Shown piece after piece: positions 1 through 12,217 of a stretch of DNA of 64,000 nucleotides. The position numbers and the translations under genes are program-made. The notes below the pieces were generated by a model, which did not search any database, was not told the origin of the DNA, and saw only the letters and a list, made by a program, of their open reading frames with translations. Positions within the stretch are counted from its first letter, which is position 1, and the number at the start of each line of letters is the position of its first letter. Source of the stretch: Armillaria gallica (Eukaryota > Basidiomycota > Agaricomycetes > Agaricales > Physalacriaceae); the NCBI GenBank assembly GCA_037576215.1, contig JBANDB010000005.1, positions 3,348,001 to 3,412,000 of the forward strand, written 5' to 3'.

Positions 1-1502
1 TGCGTCCTGTTGCGCTTTTCCCCATTTCCATGGATTGTTTCCTGTTAGCTGGGTCATCGGTTTGATGACCTTGCTGTATCCTTTGATGAAACATTGATAG
101 AAATTGGTAAAGCCTAAGAACGACTGGAGTTGTACTTTCTTGACTGGCACAGGCCACTCCGCTATCCCTGCGATTTTGACTGGATCCATTCGGATGCTTC
201 CTTCACTGATGATGACTCCGAGGTACTCTGTTTCCAAGGTTTTGAACTCGCACTTCTCTGCTTTAAGGAAGAGCTTGTTCTTTCAGAGGAGTCTTAGGAC
301 TTCGTGCGTGATGCGGCGATGCTCCTCCCTGGTCTTGGACATGATGAGGATGTCGTCGAGATACACGGTGATGGCACCTGATGCAATGAGATTTTTAAAT
401 ATGTCATTCATCATCCATTGGAAGGTAGCAGGCGAATTGGTGAGCCCGAAGAACATAACTGTGGGTTCGAATAACCCTCAATTGGTTCTGAATGCTGCCT
501 TCCACTCGTTGCCACTCTTGATGCGCACGTTGTTGTATCCCCACCGGACATCAAGCTTGGAAAAATACTTGGCACCCCGCAATTTGTCCATTAGTTCTGA
601 GATAAGCGGAAGCAGATAATGGTTTTTAATCATCATCTCATTGAGCTTCCGATAATCTTGGACTGGTCACAGCTTGCCATCCTTCTTTTTAATGAAGAAG
701 AATGGTGAAGCCATGGGTGACTTGGATGGTCGTATTCATCCACTCGAGAGGTTCTCATCTAAGAACTTGTTGAGTTCCGCTTGCTCGTTTCTGTTCAAAG
801 GGTAGACTTTGCAATCTAGATTGGCGCTTGCATTTGGAGTGAGTTTGATGGCATGGTCCCACGTCTTTGGGTCAGGGAGTTTATCAAAACTGTCTTTGTC
901 AAACAGATTGTTGAAATCCCAACACCATTCTGGGACCATTTCTTCGAACATTTTGGTCTCTTTGTCTGCGTTGGCCGCAGCGGCTAAGTCATTGGCGTGA
1001 TGTGCCTGTATGAGAATAGCCCACATGAAATCTATTGCGAGAATGGTATCTCCCTCCTCCAGCTCTTTGTCCCACTTGTCGTCAGGATCTGCATCGGGTA
1101 GTATGAATGGGTTCCTGCGGCATTCGCACCGTGCAAACGTTAACCCTCCTGTCTTCCAGCTGATGATCGGATTATGCCAGGCTAACCAATCGTGACTGAG
1201 GAAGATTTCTTTATCACCGAGATCTGTTATGGCTAGATCTATTCGTTCAGAATGATCCCCGATTTTAAGTTCGATCTCGGCGTATTTGGTGATTGATCCT
1301 CCTGAGTTCTTGGTTCCGTTGGCATTATAGACCAGGATTGGGGCGGCTGTTGGTCAAGTCGGGATGTTGTGTTGTTTAACGAATTTTTGATTGATGGCGC
1401 TGCTGGTGCATCCGCTGTCTACCAACGCAGTTGTCGAGATATTGGGAAGCGTTCCTGGTGCCCCGAGAATGACGGTGATAACCAGGTCTTTCCCTTTATC
1501 GC
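1..1502 (-). pseudogene. pol: pol (protease and reverse transcriptase), copy A
   Basis: Downstream of B1 the minus strand encodes a retropepsin-like domain with LVDSGCTSSAINQ (about 1395-1430), then a linker, then reverse transcriptase motifs: [31 protein letters not shown] and YLDDILI (near 345-363). TGA stops lie at 736-738 and about 668-670, where copy C has CGA (Arg). The TGA before GLFEPTV is shared with copy C. These changes inactivate the gene. The RNase H end is cut by the window edge. Confidence 0.85.
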
Positions 1503-3249
1503 TGATGAGCCTAGACTTCCGTGGCAACGGCAACACCCAAAACTCGGTGAGAGCTTAGGCAATTAATGTAGCAACACAGCAATCAAGGCAATGTGTTTGC
1601 GAGTGGTTCGGTGCACCTCCGTGTGGTCAATTCCTCAATAACACAAGATACACTGCGACTTTCAGTCAGCGAAGTAGTACTCTTGGTCAAGGAGTACTAA
1701 TAGACGTTGGCTGTAAGCCAGGAAGGATCTTGATAAACAAGATGGGACGGAATCTGGTATGACTTGAATACCAAGAAACCATGATAGAAACTGTGAAAAT
1801 GATCTAGAGACCATGAAAATGGGTCTTTAAATCGTAGGGATGCTCTAGAAATCGTAGCAATGCGCTAGAAATCGTAGCAACGGTCGAGAAAACGTGGGGA
1901 GGGACTGGAAAACATGGGAAGGGACTGGAAAACGTTGCGATGCGATAGAAATCGTGGGGGAGGATGAGTAATCGTGTGGAAGGACTGGTAATCGTAGCAA
2001 TGCACTAGAAATCGTAGCGACGAGCTAGAAATCGTGGGGATGGACTGTAAAATGTGGGGAAGGACTAGAAATCGTCGAAATAGCCTAGTAAATGTGGCTT
2101 GGGGTGTACCTAATATTGTGAGTTGAAACAATAGCAATAAACGTACGGAGACTGCAAGAAACTGGTAGAAATCGTAGCAACTGAGGTGCTGAGTGGGCTG
2201 CTGCGGCAATAGATGCACGGCAACTCCGAACAATGATAAAGACGAGGGTGATCCTATGGAGCTGAACTGGGCCTACACGGAGGCAATACTGAACTGGGCA
2301 ATGAAAATGATGGCAATGTAGAAGGTGAAAGCGATGAAACAATCCTATGTGGTGAAAGTGAAGCGATGTTGTGGCATTAAAAGGCAAAAGCAAGTTATTG
2401 ATGCAAGATTTTGTGTATTGGTGCAACCAACAACGTTTAAAGAGTAAAGCAAGCGGTTGAGAATAACTTGGAGTAACCGTAGCTGACTGGTAATGCCGTA
2501 GCCTCGTCGCCTGGGTAAGAACTCCTTTAAAAATGTGGTATCTACCTAGTTTTTATACTACAAGTACGATTTTATAAATAGAATATTCTTCGAAGCCTTA
2601 GTAAGGCTGTAAGTCCTTGGCTTTTCTAATAGCCATAGTAAACATATGGTATCTGTGGTTCTAAAGTAACAGCAAGTCCTCGACGTTGCCGTGTATAGAT
2701 GCAAACCATGTGGTTTTATTGAGCGATGAGCGGATCATAAGGTGCTGTTTAGCTGCGGATTATTGAGCTGCAGTTGCCGTGCTGAGGTGTATGCGTGGGG
2801 CAATGATAATTCGAAGTCTTGGCACTGTAACAGCCTTAGTAAACATGGTCTATAGTTGCCGTAGCTGTAATTATCGTAGCTGGGAAGGTACTTGCGTCAA
2901 TCACATCATTTCATTAAATGATTGATGGGCACATCAACTAGTGCTTCTGAGTGATATAGCAACCCCGTTTTAGGATGATTGTCGATCAAAGGTGCCTTGC
3001 CATGATGGGATATGGTAATTGTGATGCGAGGCGAGCTGGGAAGGATAACAGAGTGTGTGAGGAGTGGATGTCACAGTTTTAGGATTGTATCTGAATGTTT
3101 GTGGCTTATACTGCAAAAATCCGTGGTATTATCGAGAGTTGGCAGTGTTATGGAGTGTGTGAGGGTTATAATGGCGTCGTTTCGAAGGTATTGGGTGATG
3201 GATGGCTAAATCTGCGAATTCTGAGCGTACAGAGCCTGGAGGCTCATCA
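1503..3249 (+). repeat. 1.7-kb LTR-like repeat, copy B1 (putative solo LTR)
   Basis: The repeat begins TGATGAGCCTAGACTTCC and ends AGGCTCATCA, so it has TG...CA ends with a 10-bp terminal inverted repeat. It is flanked by TCGC (1499-1502 and 3250-3253), or five bases, ATCGC, if the final A is shared. Copy C shows the uninterrupted site in pol. Three relatives occur at 7623-8574, 14192-15880 and 29112-30785. No long coding frame or transposase is present. A solo LTR of an unrelated long-LTR retrotransposon is the best reading; a non-autonomous element with short TIRs is the alternative. Confidence 0.7.
1806..2100 (+). repeat. 20-bp minisatellite inside B1
   Basis: About 14 degenerate units of exactly 20 bp follow each other, with a core like CTAGAAATCGTAGCAATG. 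The sister repeat B4 has only about six comparable units (8180-8290). The unit is not a multiple of three, so the ORF on its minus strand is not evidence for a protein. Confidence 0.8.
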
Positions 3250-3253
3250 TCGC

Positions 3254-4628
3254 TTAGCGCACTGATATATCACTTTGGCTCTCGTAGCTCTTCAAGCCAC
3301 CAGAGCACATCAATTCGCTTCATCCCCCTCATTGCTTCGATCATTGAGTCGACGATCTCCTCCGTGCATGCCTTGTGAATCCAGTTTTTGAGGATTGCTT
3401 TCACCTCCGACTCTGTCCGCGCTTGTACTACGCTGCGCAGAGTCCACTCAGCTCCGAATGGTTTGAGCCATTCATTATAGGTCTGTCCACTTGTATAAGT
3501 GCGTGACAGTTGCAGGACCTCTTCAACCTTCACGTCGACCCGTACGGGCTCGACTACCATCAGTGAGGTCACCGCAGTTTCTAAGTCTAAAGGGGTTAAT
3601 TTAGTGTTCTTGTTCATCATGAAACTGGTAATGTTCGTGATCAGGTACTTCTTCCAAAGTAGCTACCTGATGCCCCCTTTGCACTGCCTGGGCGCTAGCA
3701 GCTTCCGATCCTGTGGCTTTCTGGTCGGTTGTGGAACAGGAGGTGCTTTCTGCGAAGGCGCCGTCTCATAGAGAGACAGCAGGTTGGGCTGGCACCACTG
3801 CACAATGATTGCCTATGCTTCTCACCGTTGAGTAGCAGTCGCCTTCACCTGGTTCCTTCGAGCCCATCTCTGTGATGACCGGGACCCTCGTTTCATTTGG
3901 CATTCCCCCTTCGTTGGGTCACCCTTTGCCGCGATAGGCATTGGCAACTAATCGGGGGCACTTACCCGACTCCGGTTCATCCCTTGTCATCTTCAGGACC
4001 GAGGGCAAATAGTCCCTCGCCGTGTCCCTTGTTTTCTGTGATCCAGCATTGCGGGAGCTGTTGTCCGTGGCCGTCGCCAAAGCCCCTTGGTGTATAAGGG
4101 ATTTAAACTTTGCTAGCCATGCGGTATTCTCTTTTACCAGAGGAGGTTTCACCGAAGCTATTCCCTTGAAACTCCCTGCATGGCAGGGACTCCATAGAGC
4201 CGCTTGGTCAGGTAGAACGCTATGCGCTTCTCCTGCCCCATCCAGTCAGTCCTGTCTTGCGGTACATGCCCCACTGTCCTTGGAATCACCTTGTGTCGTG
4301 GAGTCACGTACCTGAGGCACCGCTGTTATGATGGGTGTTGCTATGGTAGGCGACTTACCGTCCGCTTTCGCCTGTAATAGGTTACTCGCCAAACGTCGAG
4401 CCGATAGCTCAGTGACTACCGCACCCGTTCCTGGTACTGTCGATAGTCCAACTATCACAGCTTCTGGGAGTTCAGTAATTTGATTCTTGCTTGGTTTCTG
4501 GTCTGATTGTGAAGTCACAGGTATATTTGAGTGCGCAGTGGATACTACAGGCGATATATAAGTACAATCAATGTGTGTGATAGGCGTACCAGCCGAAACC
4601 AAGTCCTTTGCCAGGTGAGTGGAATCAT
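3254..4628 (-). pseudogene. Degenerate gag-pol linker and pre-protease segment, copy A
   Basis: The stretch joins gag to pol. From 3620 down to 3254 a frame is open and ends WWLEELREPK, matching copy C at 54885-55230, where the Arg codon has become TGA. Between 3621 and 4628 no frame stays open for long, but parts (for example the minus-strand ORF at 3919-4152) align with 54370-54590 of copy C. The role of this linker is unknown. It is cut at 3253/3250 by repeat B1, which separates it from the protease. Confidence 0.6.
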
Positions 4629-7153
4629 TCACTTCCCAGCATCCTCTTTTACCTCCTTGATACTCGAGAGGGTTTCTTGAGCATCCCAATAAGTATTGGC
4701 ACATCGCAATGCCTCGGCTCGAGTTTTTGGCGCGGTAGGGCAGTCGTGCTTGAAGTGGCCTTGCTTGCCACATCTGTAGCATACCAATGCTGCCCTGGCT
4801 TCGTCGATATTCATCGGCTGCCCACGTCCTCCGTAAGTTGTCCCTGTCGATGTTGTCGTTGTCGACACGGGACCTGTGGTTTGACTACCCTTAGTAGGCA
4901 TAGTTGTCTTCTGTGGTTGTGGTCGAGATGGTGCCGCTGTCGTTCCTTCTGCTTGAGGCGCCAGTTGTAGTCGATCCGGAGTAAATGAGCCTTCCAGTTT
5001 TCGTAGCCAACAGATACGTCTCCGTCAGCCGTGTATATAGTATTTTTACTCGTCTGGCGGGCGGCTTTCTGGATCTGGTGGAGCATGACTTGGTCATTGT
5101 TGCATACTCCGGTGTGGTAGGCTAGCTCTTCGAAGAGCTGGAAGAACTTGTCGCCGTCTTTGTGGTCTGCTTGCCTAAGCTTCTCCCACTGCACGTACTT
5201 TAGCTGCGCATTGGCATCCTTCCAGAATCTCTTCTTGAGCTCCTCCACGAAGACTTCGTAAGTCGGGTACTGCTGCTCTCCGTCCGGCGTTTTTCCTATG
5301 ATCTATGCAGCCAACTGCCACCACTTCTTGGCATCTTCTGCGAGTCAAGAGACGCAAAAGACGACTTTATGAGGGTGGTGTCGGAAGTGTCGGTTAAACA
5401 CGTCAAAGTGCAGTTCACACTTTAGGAAGAAGTGGGCGATGTCAGTGGGGTCCCCTTTAAAATCGTTGACCTCTTTCAAGATCTTTGGTTTGAAGTCATC
5501 GTAGGGGGCGATGGCTCCGGCTTGTAGTTCCCAAGGTACCGGTGGGTCTGGCATTGCTGGAGAGGCGGGGAAGTGTGGGAGCATTACCCATACTGGTGTG
5601 GCAGGAGGTTGCGGCAGTTGTGTGGGTTGTCCACCACCTCCACCTCCTCCTGCGCCTGCTCCATTGGCACCGGCAAAAGGTAGGTACCCGTGCTGGTACG
5701 TTCCTGGTGCTGCTTGCCTGGTGATGTAGGTGAAGGTATTCGTGTTCCTGATCTGGGGAGGTGGTACCGGTGGTTCATCCAGCATTGGTTCCTGTATCTC
5801 GATCTCTGGTGCGGCTTCTTCGTAAGGGGGAAATTCCTCGAATACGTCATCTGGGTGTATACTGTTCCACAGGAAGCGAGCATTCCACTCTGCTTTGTAC
5901 TGCAGGATCTCATCTGCTGGGAGACCTCTATTTTTCCTCATAAAATAATTGTTCCCGGCTTGGGAAGCTCCCCAAACCAGGGAAAAGGGTAATTCGTAGG
6001 CGAAGTAATTATAAATAGTCATGAATGTTGCTTGCCTTAATATATTGGGAATTGGAATTGTGGGGTCATCATTGGTTTCGTTATAAAAATGGATGGCGTC
6101 GGCTAGCGTCATCTGAACTGGAGTTGGCGTGCTAGATCGGTGGCTCAGGGGACGGCTCAGCAGAGAATGAGAGTGGGTCGGGGGATGGTCCATGGATCCC
6201 GTCAATGTACTCCTGCTCGGGGAGTCCCTTGGTAACAGTGTCACTGCCCTCAAGGTTGATTGTCTCCCCCCGCTCGTTGATCGTATATCTGGCGGCATCT
6301 CGGTCGATGCTTTCAATAGATCGGAGCGGGGTGTCAGGGCGCGGGGGTGGCGCAAGTCGCTGGATATCGACATTCTGCCAATACTTGTGGCCAAAGGGTC
6401 CTTGCGTTCTTCCGAGATGGGAGGGACCGGCAACGGGTTCCTCGATGGTTGGTACAGGCTCGAGTGTCTGCTCAGGGGTCGGCTTGGGCTGGTCCCAAAA
6501 CTGGATGTGCCTGTACCCTGCCAGGGGAGGGGTTCAGTGATCGGGGGATCCGTCGCACGTGGAGGGGAAGTAGGTGCTATATGGAATGGTGATGTTATCC
6601 CAGAACTCCTGGGAGGCGATACCGGCTGCGGGTGGTGGAGTGGGGTTCCTGTTGGCCCAAGGATCGTAATTGGTGGCTGGGGGATGGGTCGAGTGTCACG
6701 GCCCACCTCGAATCTCCTGCTACTGGGGGGGATTCGGGTGTTCGAGCCAGGTGAGGGAGTTCGAGGGACAAGCGATGCATAGTAGGAAGCGAGATACTTG
6801 GTGGTGATGTCGACGTCAGCCGGGCTCCTTCTGGGAGGGGTAGGAGGTTCTCTCTCTGGGATGATGGGAGGAATCGACTCAGAAATGTCCACCTCCTGGT
6901 CGTCGATTCGCTCCCTAGAGAGGTTGTGGATTGGGATCGGTTGCCATGGTATGGGTGTGAAGAGTCGGGGTGACTGCTGCTCGAGCAGGATGCCATTGGT
7001 GATGTCTGTAATGATCGAGGGGGTCGTACGGTGTCTCTCTATTGGTTGCACATGTCTGAAGCGAAACCTGAGTGCAAGTATGAGAGCTAACGAGAGAAAG
7101 GTGGCGCTTGGTATTCCTAGTGCAATGGCTATGATACGTGCGTCATCTTCCAT
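4629..7153 (-). pseudogene. gag: gag of gypsy copy A, frameshifted
   Basis: The structural protein starts at 7153 and reads 602 codons without a stop to 5345, then continues through TGA and TAG stops and a frameshift near 4905-4960 to 4629. Residues 7-32 form a hydrophobic helix followed by basic residues (FRFRH). A long Pro/Ser/Thr-rich part follows, then a conserved block (LADAIHFYNET, YELPFSLVWGASQ), a Gly-rich stretch, and a capsid-like region (FKGDPTDIAHFFLKCELHFD). The zinc knuckle CYRCGKQGHFKHDC is near 4750-4790. Between about 6135 and 6700 another frame is better conserved with copy C than this one, so the long open frame is probably partly accidental. Confidence 0.8.
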
Positions 7154-7181
7154 GGGGATCTGGGGGCGGGAGTAAGTAAAA

Positions 7182-7194
7182 AGCTTTGAGCTAA
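7182..7194 (-). promoter_or_regulatory. Self-priming primer-binding site, copy A
   Basis: One base inside the LTR, the minus strand reads TTAGCTCAAAGCT. It is the exact complement of the LTR motif AGCTTTGAGCTAA (complement of 7338-7350), which lies about 30 bp downstream of the TATA box. No tRNA 3'-end-like PBS is seen. The arrangement is the same in copy C. Confidence 0.65.
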
Positions 7195-7195
7195 T

Positions 7196-7622
7196 TGTAA
7201 GACCTGAACTGCAATCAAAGGTAAATAGTCAGATGTATCACGTTTGTACAGTCACCTACTAGTCCTTGGATGATTGCTGCTCAAGATGAACTTGATAGCG
7301 CTCAGCGAGAAGGAGTGTGTTTCGGTATGAATAAACTTTAGCTCAAAGCTAGGGAATATACAGCTTTGAGTACACTACTTATATACTAAAGTGAGGGTCC
7401 ACAGTAGGTACTAAGATGAGGGTACCGTGTTAGAAAGTGAATAAGCTGAATACACAGTAGCCGAGAATAACACATATCCAGTACGTGTCGCGTACACGTC
7501 AACCGAGTGTGACATGATAGTGATGTGAAGATTTATGAAGGCTCCGTGGAGTCGCAGATCTGAGGGTAATGTGTATCAGCTCAACTGATAAGATAAGATA
7601 AGAAAATGAATAAATCATAACA
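7196..7622 (-). repeat. 5' LTR of gypsy copy A
   Basis: This 427-bp terminal repeat is homologous to the 431-bp LTRs of copy C and has TG...CA ends on the minus strand. The complement of a TATATAAG box is at 7378-7385. The inferred transcript start motif, complementary to the PBS, is at 7338-7350. The last five bases of B4 beside it (GACTT, 7623-7627) would be one target-site duplication; its partner lies left of the window and cannot be checked. Confidence 0.88.
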
Positions 7623-8574
7623 GACTTACAGCCTTACTAAGGCTCTGAAGAATATTCTATTTATAAATTGTACTTGTAGTATAAAAACTAGGTAGATACC
7701 ACATTTTTAGAGCTAGTTCTTACCCAGTTGATGAGGCTACGGCATTTCCAGTCAGCTATGATTACTCTAAGTTATCCACCACTGCTTGCTTTACTTTTAA
7801 CGTTGTTGGTTGGCTCGTATATTGCACTAATACACGAAATCTTGCATCAATAACTTGCTTTTGTCTTTTGATGCTGCAACATCGCTTCACTTTCACTACA
7901 TAGGATTGTTTCATCGCTTTCACCTTCTACATCGCCATCATTTTCATTGTCCAGTTCAGTATTGCCTCCATGTAGGCCCAGTTCAGCATCGTTCTCCATA
8001 GGATCACCCTCATCTTTACCATTGTTCCGAGTTGCCATGCATTTATTGCCCCAGCACCCCACTCAGCACCTCAGTTACCCCAATTTCTACCAGTTTCTTG
8101 CAGTCTCTGTACATTTATTGCTATTGTTTCGACTCACAATATTAGGTACACCCCCAAGCCACGTTTACTAGGCTATTTTGATGTCTTCTAGTCCATTGCC
8201 ATGATTTCTAGTCCACCCCACGATTTCTAGCACATTGCTATGATTTCTAGATCCATTTTCATGGTTTCTAGACCATTTTCACAGTTTCTATCATGGTTTC
8301 TTGGTATTCAAGTCATACCAGATTCTGTCCCATCTCATTTATCAAGATCCATCCCTGCTTACAGCCAACGTCTATTAGTACTCCTTGACCAAGAGTACTA
8401 CTTTGCTGACTGAAAAGTTGCAGTGTATCTTGTGTTATTGAGGAATTGACCACACAGAGGTGCACTGAACCACTTGCACACACATTGCTTTGATTGCTGT
8501 GTTGCTACATTAATTGCCTAAGCTCTCCCTGAGTTTTGGGTGTTGCCGTTTGCCATGGAAGTCTAGGCTCATCA
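7623..8574 (-). repeat. LTR-like repeat B4, 5' part, cut by copy A
   Basis: Read on the minus strand it starts at 8574 with TGATGAGCCTAGACTTCC and follows B1 closely until 7623, where the LTR of copy A begins. The missing 3' part should lie to the left of the window, beyond copy A. It belongs to the same subfamily as B1. Confidence 0.75.
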
Positions 8575-8664
8575 CCGCTGCCTATCCCGTCATCGTTGTC
8601 ATGGCCACTCAGCTGAATTTCAGTCGATACACCCCCACTGTTGCAGATGGTGGTTGATGAGGGA

Positions 8665-8877
8665 TCATCCAGCATATTCATGGTCATTTTCGTGCTGGAA
8701 TCCCCTGGACCATGGTGATTGTCCCTGATGTGGATACTCAGGGTGCTGAATGGTCGGGACAGAGTTCAGGCTAGCAGTTGGTGTCATGGCGGGGGTTGTT
8801 GGGCTTGGCGTCATCATCCTCGATAGATGTGGGCATCTAGGTGGTCGCATGGTGCTGGGCATGGAGCTGGCTTGCAT
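8665..8877 (-). other. Unrecognised Pro/Ser/Thr-rich open frame
   Basis: A 70-codon frame rich in Pro, Ser, Thr and Met runs up to B4 and is followed by stops. I do not recognise it. It may be the remnant of a gene into which B4 inserted, or chance. Confidence 0.2.
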
Positions 8878-8980
8878 AGAGCTTTCATGCGAGCATAGGG
8901 TGAGGGAAAGGGTCGCTATCCAGGGCTCTTGGGGCCACCAAATGTGGAAAAAGAATCTAAAAAATAATGATGAGCGTTAA

Positions 8981-11690
8981 AAAATAATTACATTCCCTTT
9001 TTTCACCTATGAGAGGGCTGTTGAATGAGTGGAGGATGTGTTGTCATTTTGAGGTGGTGGTAAAAGACTACAAAAGAAGCAGCACAGCCACTTGATCACT
9101 GCTCAGTTGGTCAGACCACAGTGATCAAGTATGCAGAACACACACTCAGGAGTCATCCCCTAGTCAAATCACCCACTCTGAGGGCCCAAAAATGCTTGGA
9201 ACATTCAATTATCATTACATATTATATATGTATATACATTGTGGAGTAGCGGAGTACAATGGCCCTTAGATAATAGCTAATTAATGGTAATTTCTTCGAT
9301 TTCCATGCTTTTTGAATATTCTATCCCCTTCAGACACCACTATGTCATCTCGAACAGCGAAAAGGTAGTTACATCTTCAATGTTATGTATGAAACAGTTT
9401 AAATAACCCTCCTGATCCATCCCAATCCACAAATTCATGCACATATTGAATATACAAGGTTTTGAATGTACCTAGCATACATTCATTAGTAGTTCTTCAT
9501 GAACCTTGTCTACTGACTTTAATATGACTTTAATTAAATTTGGCTATTATAGAATAGATACTGCACTGTAAGTTATAATAAGTGAATAGTATTTGAGCTT
9601 ACTATACATGAACATTTATAGATAGTTTCTTCCACTTTCCAACAAGTCGTCAATCTAAACTGAAGCCATTTGTATGTGGAATTTGGAATTGGTCTGAGTC
9701 TCTGCTTTGCCAGCAAAATCTGAAACTCATCAAAATTGTGTTTCTGTCCCTAAAATACAGATTCACAATACTAAACACACTTATGGATGTATTTATTTGA
9801 CCTGTAGATGAATATTACAGTGAAAGTGAGCCTATCACTGCAAGAAATAAGTTAAATTTCAGTAGCAAGTTTTCAAAAATTTCCTAGTTACCAGATTGAG
9901 AATGGTATAGTCTCATGATAAGTGCATCCTGGCTCACCCCAACACATCCAGCCAAAATAAGTGGCATGCATGCAGGGAGAGCCCATAAAAGCAATCAAAT
10001 GTTTTTTTCAGGCCCATACAATTTTTTTCAGGCCAAAATAATCAGCGGGAGGGTGGGAAATGCAGTGCCACCTATGTCAGAGCCATGTCAGACATTTTGG
10101 GCTGCAGCAGTGTCACAGATGCATTATATAAGCTGACTACCAATGAAAATTATTTGCCCAGCCATGCTCAATTATTGATGCCCAGATTTCATAGCTATGG
10201 CTGCCCAAATGGGTACCAAATAGGCCTCAAATACTGTCTGAAAAAGCCTTTTTGGCTGCCTTTTGGCTCTATGGATAATATCCATGCTGTAGACTAGAGG
10301 CCAATGGATATATTCATGACTTGTAGGGCTAAACTTACAGCTATGCCTATGCCAAAAAGAATAAGCCCCCTGATGACCAACTGACTGCCATGGGAATAAC
10401 ATCCCTAATTCTTTCTGAAGCTTGTTTAGGAGAGAGCTTTATTCAAGTTACCTTGCTTGTCAATGTCTCTCTAGGTCTAAAAGTCAGAAAAAGCAAAATG
10501 TTGTCAATGAACTTGTAAAAATAAAAAATGCACTTTCGGAGAAATTTTTTTTGTCAATCACTTCATCAGTTTTGGGTATATTTTTCATCTGATTCCTGAC
10601 AAAGGTAGTTACCATATGCATCAACACATTCATTTCCCAGGTAAGATAGGGTTCATGCACTTCCTGCAAGATCACGTGAGTAAGTGTGACACTCTATCTT
10701 CATCTCCCATTGAGCCAAAATCAAGAATCAACCATGGCCATATTCTTTTAAGTGCACCTCTGCACAAAATTGGTGTGGCTGATTGTCAATTTTGTGCCTC
10801 CTGGAGACAGAGATAGTGATTTAAGCTAAAAGAGTGACAATTGATTTGGTAGGTCACAGCATGACACAGACCCATGTGATCTTACAGAATGTGCACAAAC
10901 TCAGATTTTCCCTTGCTTTTTATAGTCTCGTCCCCATCTGTTCTAGCATATTGTGTCCACATGGTACCCACATTTTGCGGAGTTGAAAACAACTTTAGTG
11001 ACATCTCTGTTTCCCATTTTCAAACTCCACAAAATGTGGCTCAGACCGATCCCTCTAAGCACCAGCAAGGAGAAAGAGATATCACTTCTATGGGTGGGAA
11101 TGAGACTAGTTTTTTCCTGGTGGCAGCATTGAGGCCTGATGTTATGGTCACATAAGGGTCCCTGTGACTGGTGATGCCTATCCTACATGTTGGCCTTCTG
11201 AACCCAGGGATTCAAGCCTCAAGGGGGTTGGGGATTGTTGCTCCAGCACATCGGGTTGGATGGTCTTTCAGCTCTAGGAGCCCTTACAAGAAATAATTTT
11301 GCCAACCCCTCATTGGGAAGGGTGGAGGTATTCCTGAGAATACATAGACATATTTTTGCAACTGTGGTATTTCAAAATGACAATTTTTGATGCTTGGGAG
11401 ATCTGGTGGAGGCCTCTCAGGTTGGCCTTCAGCAAGCAAGGTAGCCACAAAAAGTGAAACTGAAAGGCACTATTTTACCACTTTTGTTCCACTAGCTCCT
11501 GACACTCAAAAGCATATCTCTATCAATCCAAAGTAAAGATCCCATATGCCACCAGCTTGTTTTGGAATTCCTCAGGCAAGCAGTGCCATGATGAAGTCGT
11601 TGCAATGTTTGACCTATTTGAGCTGTTGTGAAACAAATCGTTCTGAGTACTCATATGCATCAAGGTAAAGGCAGAGCAGTTTGGGTAGGT
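8981..11690. other. No supportable gene; AT-rich decayed sequence
   Basis: Open frames here are short (under 90 codons) and not recognisable. 9200-9900 is AT-rich. An imperfect inverted pair with the core AAGATCAC near 10665 and 10880 is too weak to call as an element. Confidence 0.5.
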
Positions 11691-11696
11691 GCAGCA

Positions 11697-12217
11697 GTGT
11701 GAGCGACTCAGATCTGCAGTGCTGTGCCAAGGATATCGAAGGCTCTGGTGAGCTCCAATCTGATGATATAATGATTTAGTCTCACTTCTCAATCGTTTTG
11801 CAAAAGACTCTTACCTGGAGTTGAGAATATGTTGCTGTTCCCACCAGGAGAAGCATTGTCAACGGGAATACCTGTTTGAATTCAGGAGATGTTAAGATAA
11901 ACATTGAGAGAGCACATGCCAGGTTCTCTTGGTGATTCAACATCATCCTTACAATAGAGCAGGTGTGATGGTGTGAGTGATTCAGATCTGCAACACTGTG
12001 CCAAGGATATTGAAGGCTCTGGTGAGCTCCAATCTGACAATATAACGATTTAGTCTCACTTCTCAATCGTTTTGCAAAAGACTCTTACTTGGAGTTGAGG
12101 ATACATCGCCATTCTCACCAGAGGAAGGGTCATCGCCGGGAATACCTGTTTGAATGAATAAATGTTAAAATAAACATCAAGAAAGCACTTACCAGGTTCG
12201 TCTGGCGATTCAATGTT
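11697..12217 (-). repeat. Two-copy 274-bp tandem repeat
   Basis: The block at about 11697-11943 recurs at about 11971-12217 with many substitutions. Each copy contains the same minus-strand frame ending QLQVRVFCKTIEK and a splice-donor-like GTAAGAG. This looks like a duplicated exon-intron unit of an unrecognised minus-strand gene, but the complete gene could not be traced. Confidence 0.55.

Larger units (their letters stand above)
1..7622 (-). mobile_element. Ty3/gypsy chromovirus, copy A (5' part, nested)
   Basis: This is an LTR retrotransposon read leftwards. From right to left it shows a 5' LTR, a primer-binding site, gag with a CCHC zinc knuckle, a retropepsin with a DSG motif, and reverse transcriptase with YLDD (complement of 352-363). 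The window ends inside RT, so RNase H, integrase and the 3' LTR lie outside. It is the same family as copy C at 50284-59680. The LTR outer edge abuts repeat B4 at 7623, and repeat B1 (1503-3249) sits inside pol. Frameshifts and many TGA stops make it inactive as written. Confidence 0.9.

Noticed and set aside
1865..2233. 122-codon minus-strand frame in B1
   Set aside because: It is produced by the 20-bp minisatellite and is not kept in the other B copies.
6192..6782. 196-codon plus-strand frame opposite gag of copy A
   Set aside because: It lies antisense to the conserved gag coding sequence and is a by-product of its base composition. The same antisense frame in copy C follows from the same cause.
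8600..8640. Similarity between sequence beside B4 and the RING gene fragment beside B2
   Set aside because: About 25 bases look alike (GTGTATC...GAAAT), but the similarity does not extend and the frames disagree, so chance cannot be excluded.
10661..10886. Imperfect inverted pair around AAGATCAC, possible MITE
   Set aside because: Only about 15-20 bases pair loosely and no target duplication is visible.
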